Shown here: positions 1 to 5,516 of the stretch, piece after piece | How the letters are laid out: the number at the start of each line of letters is the position of its first letter | Numbering within the stretch: the stretch's first letter is position 1 | Assembly: GCA_937901055.1 (NCBI GenBank) | Contig: CALCGO010000080.1 | Span: 1 to 6,453, forward strand | Origin: an uncultured Rhodobacterales bacterium | GTDB lineage: Bacteria; Pseudomonadota; Alphaproteobacteria; Rhodobacterales; Rhodobacteraceae | Reading direction: 5' to 3' | Length of the DNA: 6,453 bases | Notes under the pieces: generated by a model | What the model was told of the DNA's origin: nothing | Seen by the model: the letters and a program-made list of their open reading frames with translations, nothing else | Database searches by the model: none | Position numbers and translations under genes: made by a program

Positions 1-1
1 G

Positions 2-100
2 TCTGACAGCACCCCCGTTAGACTTTGCCTAACAACACCTACAGGCTCACTGGAAAACGGAAGTCCAGTCCGGATGGGCGATCTGTCTGCTAGAACTTAA
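2..100 (+). CDS. Possible C-terminal fragment of an unrecognised protein (5' end outside the window)
   Basis: An open frame runs from the left edge for 32 codons to a TAA at 98-100. I do not recognise the peptide, which contains TTPTGSLENGSPVRMGDLSA and has no membrane segment or known motif. In favour of a real gene: the frame is open from the window edge, while the other two plus frames stop within 10 codons. Its stop also overlaps the convergent HAD gene's stop in the palindrome TTAA, the same arrangement seen at the other convergent junction (5513-5516). Against: a frame this short stays open by chance fairly often, and no start or domain can be seen. If it is not coding, positions 1-96 hold only a weak inverted repeat (ACTGGA 49-54 / TCCAGT 64-69) that could lie in the 3' end of the HAD transcript. 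Confidence 0.35.
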   Translation, partial: SDSTPVRLCLTTPTGSLENGSPVRMGDLSART

Positions 101-801
101 CCGTTCGACGCTGAAATGGACTCGTTGGGGCACACGTATACTAAGTTAAAGTCACTTAGATAGGGTGAAGTCAGAACTGTTTTGTCAATAATTGTCTCTC
201 CCGTATGCTTGCCGACATAAATTGTAGGAATTCCAGCAGCATTTGCGGACTGCAATCCAGATACAGTGTCTTCAAACACAATAGCATTCCATGGCTCTAA
301 ATTTAACTTTTGCAGAGTAAGCTGATAAGGAAGTGGATGCGGTTTTCCAAAATCCAAAGCGTCGCCAGATACTATAACTTCAATCATTTTTGTTGATTTT
401 AAAGCCTCCAAACTTTGTTTTATGGCCTCTAATGGTCCGGACGAGCAAATCGCAATCCTGATCTCTGATGATGAAAAATCATTCAAAATTTTAGTGGCAT
501 TGGGAATTACTCGAATCTTGGCGCGATAGTTGTCCAAAGCTCGCACGTGTATCTCTTGTTTAATCATTTCCTTTTTAAACACGGTTGTCGGCCTAAAAAC
601 TTCGTCGATAAAATCGCTTATTCCACGTCCTATGAATTTTTGTAATTCTTCGTCAGAGACTTTTTGTCCGTATATTTCGGCAATGTGTTTCTTTGCCTCC
701 GCCCAGACGTGTTCAGATTCTATTAGTGTGCCATCCATGTCAAAAATAACTGTCTTCAGATGTGTTATATCCAAAGACTTATTTCTCGCAGTCAGAAACA
801 T
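97..801 (-). CDS. HAD-superfamily (subfamily IA) sugar-phosphate phosphatase, beta-phosphoglucomutase/HxpB-like
   Basis: This 234-aa cytoplasmic protein has the full HAD core. Motif I is DMDGT with nucleophile D21 and acid/base D23. Motif II is ICSSG near residues 118-122, motif III is K153 in GKPHP, and motif IV is FEDTVSG with E177 and D178. An alpha-helical cap lies between motif I and about residue 90 and contains GRGISDF. The SE..W stretch after motif I and KPHP at motif III resemble E. coli HxpB (YniC), which dephosphorylates hexose and hexitol phosphates. A beta-phosphoglucomutase is the main alternative, so the substrate is not proven. It is not phosphonoacetaldehyde hydrolase (PhnX), whose motif I differs. 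The ATG at 801 is preceded by GAGG (809-812) at a 7-nt spacing. The gene is divergent from the importer operon. Sample hand counts give about 37-42% G+C, lower than the operon, which may indicate a different history. Confidence 0.88.
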   Translation of the reverse strand: MFLTARNKSLDITHLKTVIFDMDGTLIESEHVWAEAKKHIAEIYGQKVSDEELQKFIGRGISDFIDEVFRPTTVFKKEMIKQEIHVRALDNYRAKIRVIPNATKILNDFSSSEIRIAICSSGPLEAIKQSLEALKSTKMIEVIVSGDALDFGKPHPLPYQLTLQKLNLEPWNAIVFEDTVSGLQSANAAGIPTIYVGKHTGETIIDKTVLTSPYLSDFNLVYVCPNESISASNG

Positions 802-840
802 TTTAAGACCTCAATTTTAAGGAACATTTAACAGCAGCCA

Positions 841-869
841 TTTTTACAAGTCATACCATATTCGACCAA
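841..869 (-). promoter_or_regulatory. Candidate promoter for the HAD phosphatase gene
   Basis: On the minus strand, TTGGTC (864-869) could be a -35 box and TAAAAA (841-846) a -10 box, with a 17-nt spacer. This would place transcription start about 30 nt upstream of the ATG at 801. Matches to the sigma-70 consensus are only partial in a generally AT-rich stretch, so this is a weak call. Confidence 0.22.
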
Positions 870-1091
870 CTCTTAAAAGCACGGCGAGTAATCTAATAGT
901 TTACAAACCACCTAATATTATGTGCCTTTAACCACGATTTAGATGCACGATGTACATGGAAGAAAGCTTCCCCACTTAGCCACTTGAAAGTTCGCACTGA
1001 AATCATCCAGCTTTTTATCACTTTACCAAGTTTTTGCCGATCAAACCTGGTTCCACCTCCTGAAAAGTAATTTGCCTACACTACACAATGC

Positions 1092-1106
1092 ATAACCTCA
1101 GGTTAT
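1092..1106. promoter_or_regulatory. Perfect 15-bp odd palindrome, probable operator
   Basis: ATAACCTCAGGTTAT has 7-bp arms (ATAACCT / AGGTTAT) around a single central C. It lies about 100 bp upstream of the binding-protein start and just upstream of the candidate -35 box. This is the size and symmetry expected of a dimeric repressor or activator site. A copy of the half-site TAACCTCA recurs at 1150-1157, and AACCTGGTT at 1044-1052 looks like a shortened version. No regulator gene is present in the window and I cannot assign the motif to a known regulator family. Confidence 0.5.
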
Positions 1107-1110
1107 TTAT

Positions 1111-1139
1111 TTACGCAGTAGTTGCTGTTGATTTATTAA
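1111..1139 (+). promoter_or_regulatory. Candidate promoter of the ABC importer operon
   Basis: TTACGC (1111-1116) and TATTAA (1134-1139) are separated by 17 nt and could form a sigma-70-like promoter, with a start near 1146 and a leader of about 57 nt. The -10 is reasonable and the -35 poor, which would suit a promoter that needs an activator bound at the adjacent palindrome (1092-1106). TTGCCT (1072-1077) is another possible -35, but it has no good -10 partner. Confidence 0.28.
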
Positions 1140-1162
1140 TTAGTCTTGCTAACCTCACCTCT

Positions 1163-1177
1163 CCGACCATGAGTCGG
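1163..1177 (+). promoter_or_regulatory. Small leader hairpin upstream of the importer operon
   Basis: CCGAC (1163-1167) and GTCGG (1173-1177) are perfect inverted arms around the 5-nt loop CATGA. The element ends 12 nt before the Shine-Dalgarno core. It could be an RNA stem in the leader that affects initiation, or a second protein-binding site. There is no U-run after it, so it is not a classical terminator or attenuator. Confidence 0.35.
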
Positions 1178-1188
1178 GTCAGATTTCT

Positions 1189-1197
1189 GGGAGGAAG
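1189..1197 (+). promoter_or_regulatory. Strong ribosome binding site of the binding-protein gene
   Basis: GGGAGGAAG contains the GGAGG core at 1190-1194, 8 nt before the ATG at 1203. It is the strongest Shine-Dalgarno sequence in the window and fixes the start. High translation is expected for a periplasmic binding protein, which is usually made in excess over its membrane partners. Confidence 0.85.
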
Positions 1198-1202
1198 TTA
1201 AG

Positions 1203-2225
1203 ATGAACTTTTTAAAGACAATGGTTAGTGTCTCAGTGATAGCAATTGCCTCTGCAAATGCGGCGCAAGCAGAAAAACTAACTCTTTACTGCAGTGCGCA
1301 GGAAGATTGGTGCCAATTGATGGCTAACACCTTTGAAAATACCACTGGAATCGATGTTGCGATGACCCGAAAATCCTCGGGGGAGACATTTGCTCAAATC
1401 AAAGCAGAAAGCTCTAATCCAAAAGGTGATGTTTGGTGGGGTGGTACCGGAGATCCGCATTTGCAAGCGGCCGAAGAAGGTCTGACTGCCTCCTACGTGT
1501 CACCGATGCGCGATCAATTGCATCCCTGGGCTATTTCCCAAGCCGTCAGTGCCAACAATAAGACAATTGGTATTTATTCTGGTGCCTTAGGCTATGGTTA
1601 CAACACCGATCTACTAGCTGCGAATAGCCTACCGGCGCCCACGTCTTGGGCCGATTTGACCAAGCCTGTCTATAAAGGCCACGTTCAGATGGCAAACCCG
1701 AATTCGTCGGGAACTGCATATACGACATTGGCGACGATGATGCAGCTGTTTGGTGAAGATGGTGGCTTCGACTATATGAAAGGTCTGCACGCCAACATTA
1801 ACCAATATACCAAATCTGGCTCGGCTCCGATTAAAGCCGCCGGTCGTGGTGAAACCACCATCGGCATCGTATTCATGCATGACGCCGTAAAACAGGCTGT
1901 TGCTGGGTTCCCCGTAAAAGTTGTCGCTCCTGCTGAGGGCACGGGCTACGAAATTGGATCCATGTCTATAATTGATGGTGCGCGCAATATGGATGAAGCG
2001 AAGATTTTTTATGATTGGGCTTTAAGCGCTGACGCCCAGAATCTGGCTTTGCAAGTAAATGCGTTTCAAGTTCCGTCCAATATGGGAGCTCAGACATCTG
2101 ATAGCGCACCGGATATGAGCAGCATTAAGCTGATCGATTATGATTTCAAAACCTATGGATCTTCAGCCACGCGGAAGCGTTTGCTGAAAAAGTGGGATGA
2201 TGAAGTTTCGGTTCTGCCACAATAA
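1203..2225 (+). CDS. afuA: AfuA-like periplasmic hexose-phosphate-binding protein of an ABC importer
   Basis: This 340-aa periplasmic solute-binding protein has a Sec signal peptide (residues 1-23, probable cleavage AQA|E). The mature part begins with KLTLYCSAQEDWC, followed by MTRKSSGE (54-61), GDVWWGGTGDPH (75-86), ANPNSSGTAYT (164-174), QYTKSGSAPIKAA (201-213) and FMHDAVKQ (224-231). From memory, sugar-phosphate-binding AfuA of Actinobacillus pleuropneumoniae uses a His-Asp pair plus a Glu in its pocket. Here H226-D227 and E250 keep that spacing, and the SSGE and NSSGT loops are the likely phosphate binders. FbpA-type iron proteins use two adjacent tyrosines near the middle of the protein, and no such pair is present. 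C30 and C37 may form a disulfide. Length fits the family. The natural ligand is not proven; glucose-6-phosphate or fructose-6-phosphate is the best guess. It is the first gene of the operon. Confidence 0.88.
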   Translation: MNFLKTMVSVSVIAIASANAAQAEKLTLYCSAQEDWCQLMANTFENTTGIDVAMTRKSSGETFAQIKAESSNPKGDVWWGGTGDPHLQAAEEGLTASYVSPMRDQLHPWAISQAVSANNKTIGIYSGALGYGYNTDLLAANSLPAPTSWADLTKPVYKGHVQMANPNSSGTAYTTLATMMQLFGEDGGFDYMKGLHANINQYTKSGSAPIKAAGRGETTIGIVFMHDAVKQAVAGFPVKVVAPAEGTGYEIGSMSIIDGARNMDEAKIFYDWALSADAQNLALQVNAFQVPSNMGAQTSDSAPDMSSIKLIDYDFKTYGSSATRKRLLKKWDDEVSVLPQ

Positions 2226-2228
2226 ATG
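2223..2228 (+). promoter_or_regulatory. TAAATG stop/start junction, probable translational coupling
   Basis: The binding-protein stop TAA (2223-2225) directly abuts the permease ATG (2226-2228). No good Shine-Dalgarno sequence lies in the preceding 20 nt, so the permease probably relies on ribosomes finishing the upstream gene. The next in-frame Met of the permease is at residue 137, after several membrane segments, so no other start is credible. Confidence 0.7.
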
Positions 2229-4442
2229 AAGCCTCTTGCCTCATTAGAACAACCAGCCAACCCTGTTTTGATTTTTTGGATCGCGATCGGGTTGGTAGGT
2301 TTTTTTGCTGTGCCTTGGTATGGGGTTGAGGATTTTTTTAAATTTGAATGGCTGATTGACGGTTATCCCTTTGATGCCGACTATGCGCCGGCGGCCTTTC
2401 TCTTGGTCCAGGCGGAGAAGCTTTGGCTTGCTCCGCTAATTTTGCCGCTTCTGGCACCGTTTGCAGTTCTCCTCAAACGCAAAAGTGACCCGCTCTATGC
2501 GCGGGTGCTTATTGTGGCTGGGGCTATAGGTCTCGGTTGGATAATCCTACAGGGGTTTTCAATTGGAATAAGAGGCTGGAACTTTGGCTGGTTGCGAGTG
2601 TTTTTGGGAGATCTTAATGATCGGCAATACGGCATGGGCTATGGCGGCATGCTGGTTACAGTCGCGTTTCTGTTCCTCTTTACACAGGGCATTGCGGCCC
2701 GTGGGGCAATCAATGGCGATGTGTTTGTGGTCAGCTCGATTTCGGGAATTGTGGTGATCGTTACCATTTTCGTTTTTTTCCCGATTGCCAAAATGTTAAC
2801 TGCCGCCTTTATCACGGATGTGGGAGGGTACTCACTTTCGGTATTCGCCTCTAAGTTTTTTGATGACCGACTTTGGGGCCTAGGATGCCTGTCTGGCGGT
2901 CGCTGCGGTGTTGCATGGAATTCCTTGTTTCTCGCCGTGTTGGTGGGGCTGATTACCACGACGTTGGGGCTGATTTTTGCGCTGGTCGTAACTCGCTCGG
3001 GTTTTCGCTACAAACGAGCGCTACGGGCGCTGACTGTTTTACCAATCATCACTCCGCCTTTTGTTATCGGCCTTGCGTTGATCTTACTGTTTGGTCTGTC
3101 AGGCGCGGTTACAACCTTTTTTTCCGACGCCTTTGGTATCCAACCGACACGCTGGCTGTATGGCCTGCCGGGGGTGTTGATTGCTCAGATTTTGGCATTC
3201 ACGCCAATTGCCTTTCTTGTTTTAATCGGTGTGGTTGAAGGCGTGTCGCCTTCTATGGAAGAGGCTGCGCAAACGCTTCGGGCTACCAAATGGCAGGTGT
3301 TTAAAACCGTATCTCTGCCGCTTATGCGACCAGGTTTGGCCAATGCGTTTCTGTTGGGATTTATCGAAAGCATGGCAGACTTTGGCAACCCTTTGGTATT
3401 GGGAGGCAACTTTGACGTGCTTTCTACCGAAATATTCTTTGCAATTGTCGGTGCGCAATATGACCAAGGCAAGGCAGCTGTTCTTGCAATGGTGCTCTTG
3501 TGCTTCACTCTGGGTGCATTTTATGCGCAACGCTTCTGGCTTGGCAAGAAAAGCTACACCACTGTGTCTGGCAAGGGCGACAGCGGTATGCATCCACATA
3601 TGCCGCGCGCACTATCAATTCCGGTTCTGGCGCTTGCTATGATTTGGGCTGCCTTTACCATGGTTGTTTACGCAATGATTTTTTATGGCTCTGTAGTAGA
3701 GTTGTGGGGTGTCAATAACAGCCTCACGTTCAAACATTATTTCACAGCTTTCTCGTTTAGCTTTGAGGAATCGGGGATCCGATGGTCTGGGGCCGCTTGG
3801 GACAGCTTTTGGACCACTCTAAAAATTGCCGGAATAGCCGCGCCTTTGACTGCGATTGTCGGTTTGATCACGGCCTATCTTCTAACCCGTCAAACCTTTG
3901 CCGGTAAGAACGCCTTTGAATTTGGCACTATGCTTTCCTTTGCCATTCCCGGCACGGTGATCGGTGTGAGCTATATTTTGGCCTTCAATGTGCCACCTAT
4001 CGAAATTACCGGCACCGGAATTATTCTGGTGGTTAGCTTTATCTTTAGAAATATGCCGGTTGGTGTGCGGGCGGGTATTGCGTCGATGTCGCAGCTCGAT
4101 AAATCACTGGATGAAAGCTCTTTGACCCTTGGTGCAAACTCTTGGCAAACGTTTAGGCGGATCATCCTGCCACTACTGCGCCCGGCCATACTAGCGGCCC
4201 TTGTTTACAGCTTCGTTCGCGCGATGACTGCAATCTCGGCCGTCATATTTCTTGTATCAGCAGAATATGACATGGCGACCAGTTACATCATTGGGCGTGT
4301 GGAAAATAACGATTACGGCCTCGCAATTGCCTATTCGACAACGCTGATTTTTGTGATGCTGGCGGTTGTTGGCGCCATGCAGTTGGTGGTTGGGAAAACA
4401 GAGATCGGGCGGCGTATGTCCCAGTCGCGTACCAATGTTTAA
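2226..4442 (+). CDS. afuB: Fused two-domain inner-membrane permease of the AfuABC-type importer
   Basis: This 738-aa inner-membrane protein carries both permease halves in one chain, so a single copy can form the whole channel. The N-terminal third (about 1-190) has roughly five hydrophobic segments (about 14-30, 66-84, 92-110, 139-155, 167-189) before the first transport domain. Two binding-protein-dependent transport domains follow at about 230-440 and 525-720. Each ends in an EAA loop that docks the ATPase: EEAAQTLRATKWQVFKTVSLP from 345 and ESSLTLGANSWQTFRRIILP from 630. The second EAA loop has SS in place of the usual AA. C221 and C227 flank a short loop (CLSGGRC) just before the first domain. 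Related fused FbpB/ThiP-type permeases are often labelled iron transporters; the AfuA-like partner argues for phosphosugar import. It is translated directly after the binding protein. Confidence 0.87.
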   Translation: MKPLASLEQPANPVLIFWIAIGLVGFFAVPWYGVEDFFKFEWLIDGYPFDADYAPAAFLLVQAEKLWLAPLILPLLAPFAVLLKRKSDPLYARVLIVAGAIGLGWIILQGFSIGIRGWNFGWLRVFLGDLNDRQYGMGYGGMLVTVAFLFLFTQGIAARGAINGDVFVVSSISGIVVIVTIFVFFPIAKMLTAAFITDVGGYSLSVFASKFFDDRLWGLGCLSGGRCGVAWNSLFLAVLVGLITTTLGLIFALVVTRSGFRYKRALRALTVLPIITPPFVIGLALILLFGLSGAVTTFFSDAFGIQPTRWLYGLPGVLIAQILAFTPIAFLVLIGVVEGVSPSMEEAAQTLRATKWQVFKTVSLPLMRPGLANAFLLGFIESMADFGNPLVLGGNFDVLSTEIFFAIVGAQYDQGKAAVLAMVLLCFTLGAFYAQRFWLGKKSYTTVSGKGDSGMHPHMPRALSIPVLALAMIWAAFTMVVYAMIFYGSVVELWGVNNSLTFKHYFTAFSFSFEESGIRWSGAAWDSFWTTLKIAGIAAPLTAIVGLITAYLLTRQTFAGKNAFEFGTMLSFAIPGTVIGVSYILAFNVPPIEITGTGIILVVSFIFRNMPVGVRAGIASMSQLDKSLDESSLTLGANSWQTFRRIILPLLRPAILAALVYSFVRAMTAISAVIFLVSAEYDMATSYIIGRVENNDYGLAIAYSTTLIFVMLAVVGAMQLVVGKTEIGRRMSQSRTNV

Positions 4443-4445
4443 GGA
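4441..4445 (+). promoter_or_regulatory. Ribosome binding site of the ATPase gene, overlapping the permease stop
   Basis: AAGGA overlaps the permease stop codon TAA (4440-4442) and sits 6 nt before the ATG at 4452. This decides the ATPase start and links its translation to the end of the permease gene. Confidence 0.75.
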
Positions 4446-4451
4446 TCTGAA

Positions 4452-5516
4452 ATGAGCATTAACTCCAAAGCAGCCCCAGTGGTTTTTAACAATGTCACTA
4501 AGGTCTACGGCAAGGATGTTGTTGCTGTCGACAATATTAACCTGAAGATCGAAGCTGGCAAACTGGTGACTTTGCTCGGCCCTTCTGGCTGTGGAAAGAC
4601 GACTACATTGCGCATGATTGCCGGGCTGGAGATGGCGACCAAAGGATCCATATTCATTGGTGACAGTGATGTGACATTGCTGCCTGCCACTGATCGTGAC
4701 GTCTCCATGGTGTTTCAATCCTACGCATTGTTTCCGCATATGAGTGTGATGGAAAATGTGGCCTACGGTTTGGGATTTTCTGGCTTTGATAAATCTGAAA
4801 CTAAGGACCGCGCCGTGCAAGGGTTAGATTTGGTTGGGCTTAAGGGCTACGGAGACCGATTGCCTTCGGAATTGTCTGGCGGCCAGCAGCAGCGCGTTGC
4901 GGTTGCACGAGCCTTGGTATTGGAACCGCAAGTTCTGCTTTTTGACGAGCCCTTGTCGAACCTTGATGCAAAACTCCGACGCCAAGTTCGTGAAGAAATC
5001 CGAGAAATTCAGCAAAACCTCGGACTTACAGTCGTCTATGTGACACATGATCAAGAAGAGGCTTTGGCCGTATCTGATGAAATTGTCGTTATGTACAATG
5101 CTGGGATTGCCCAAATAGGCAGCCCGCGTGATCTATATGAAGCGCCTGCGGATCGCTTTGTTGCTGATTTTATAGGTGAGGCTAATATAATTTCTTGCGA
5201 AATAGTCGCTGTTTCTGGCGATGCAGCGACCATTAATATAGCGGGTTTCATCCATACTCTGCCATCGCACGGCTTGTCGGTAGGCCCGGCTCAACTTGCT
5301 GTGCGGCCGACCCGTTTGATCATGAATGCGCCGAGCGGAATAACGGTGACGGTACAAAAAGCCACCTATGTGGGCAGCCGTATGGAATACACGTTCAAAG
5401 CAGAGTTTGGCACATTGTTTTCAGTGTCCGAAAATGTGGATGAACCGCTTAAGGTAGGACAATCTCTTACGATTGGGCTCGATAAAATAGGGCCGGTTTT
5501 GCTGCCCAAAATCTAG
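4452..5516 (+). CDS. afuC: ATP-binding subunit of the AfuABC-type importer
   Basis: This 354-aa cytoplasmic ATPase powers the importer, probably as a dimer on the fused permease. The nucleotide-binding domain is complete: Walker A GPSGCGKTT (43-51), Q-loop Q89 in FQSYALFPH, signature LSGGQQQR (141-148), Walker B VLLFDEP (161-167, with D165 and catalytic E166), D-loop SNLD (169-172) and switch H199 in VTHDQEEA. A C-terminal regulatory TOBE-type domain covers about 245-354 and includes the typical AVRPTRLIM stretch. Length and order match the FbpC/PotA/MalK class of importer ATPases. By sequence alone it could serve iron, polyamine or sugar importers, so its substrate is taken from the neighbouring AfuA-like protein. 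It is the last gene of the operon, and its TAG stop overlaps the convergent IMPase stop. Confidence 0.9.
   Translation: MSINSKAAPVVFNNVTKVYGKDVVAVDNINLKIEAGKLVTLLGPSGCGKTTTLRMIAGLEMATKGSIFIGDSDVTLLPATDRDVSMVFQSYALFPHMSVMENVAYGLGFSGFDKSETKDRAVQGLDLVGLKGYGDRLPSELSGGQQQRVAVARALVLEPQVLLFDEPLSNLDAKLRRQVREEIREIQQNLGLTVVYVTHDQEEALAVSDEIVVMYNAGIAQIGSPRDLYEAPADRFVADFIGEANIISCEIVAVSGDAATINIAGFIHTLPSHGLSVGPAQLAVRPTRLIMNAPSGITVTVQKATYVGSRMEYTFKAEFGTLFSVSENVDEPLKVGQSLTIGLDKIGPVLLPKI
5513..5516. other. Palindromic CTAG providing stop codons for two convergent genes
   Basis: The plus-strand ATPase ends at TAG 5514-5516. The minus-strand IMPase ends at TAG read from 5515 to 5513. The shared tetranucleotide CTAG is its own reverse complement, so the genes overlap by 4 bp with no spacer and no room for an intergenic terminator. 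Confidence 0.95.

Larger units (their letters stand above)
802..1202. other. 401-bp divergent intergenic region between the HAD gene and the ABC importer operon
   Basis: No convincing gene lies here; all frames are short and lack a good start and ribosome site. The region is AT-rich and separates two divergently transcribed units, so it should contain both promoters. Visible structure comprises a hairpin-like repeat GGAAG (958-962) / CTTCC (967-971), the palindrome ATGTACAT (950-957), the odd palindrome AACCTGGTT (1044-1052), the 15-bp palindrome at 1092-1106, a direct repeat TAACCTCA (1093-1100 and 1150-1157) and a leader hairpin at 1163-1177. I see no riboswitch that I recognise. Confidence 0.8.

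Noticed and set aside
1203..2225. Assignment as a ferric-iron-binding protein (FbpA)
   Set aside because: There is no adjacent tyrosine pair or FbpA-like iron site, and AfuA-type pocket motifs are present instead.
2488..2506. Inverted repeat ACCCGC / GCGGGT inside the permease gene
   Set aside because: Six-base arms in coding sequence are expected by chance, and no context suggests a function.
3222..3642. Long open frames on both strands inside the permease gene
   Set aside because: They overlap the conserved first EAA loop in other frames, are Trp/Cys/Arg-rich without motifs, and lack ribosome sites.
4257..4820. 187-codon open frame on the minus strand across the permease/ATPase junction
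   Set aside because: It is antisense to two well-supported genes, has unrelated composition rich in His, Arg and Gln, and shows no domain; it is a shadow frame.
97..5516. A 2-aminoethylphosphonate uptake and breakdown locus (AepX/PhnSTUV plus PhnX)
   Set aside because: The HAD protein has DMDGT at motif I and overall HxpB/PGM-like features unlike PhnX, no PhnW-like aminotransferase is present, and the permease is a single fused chain.
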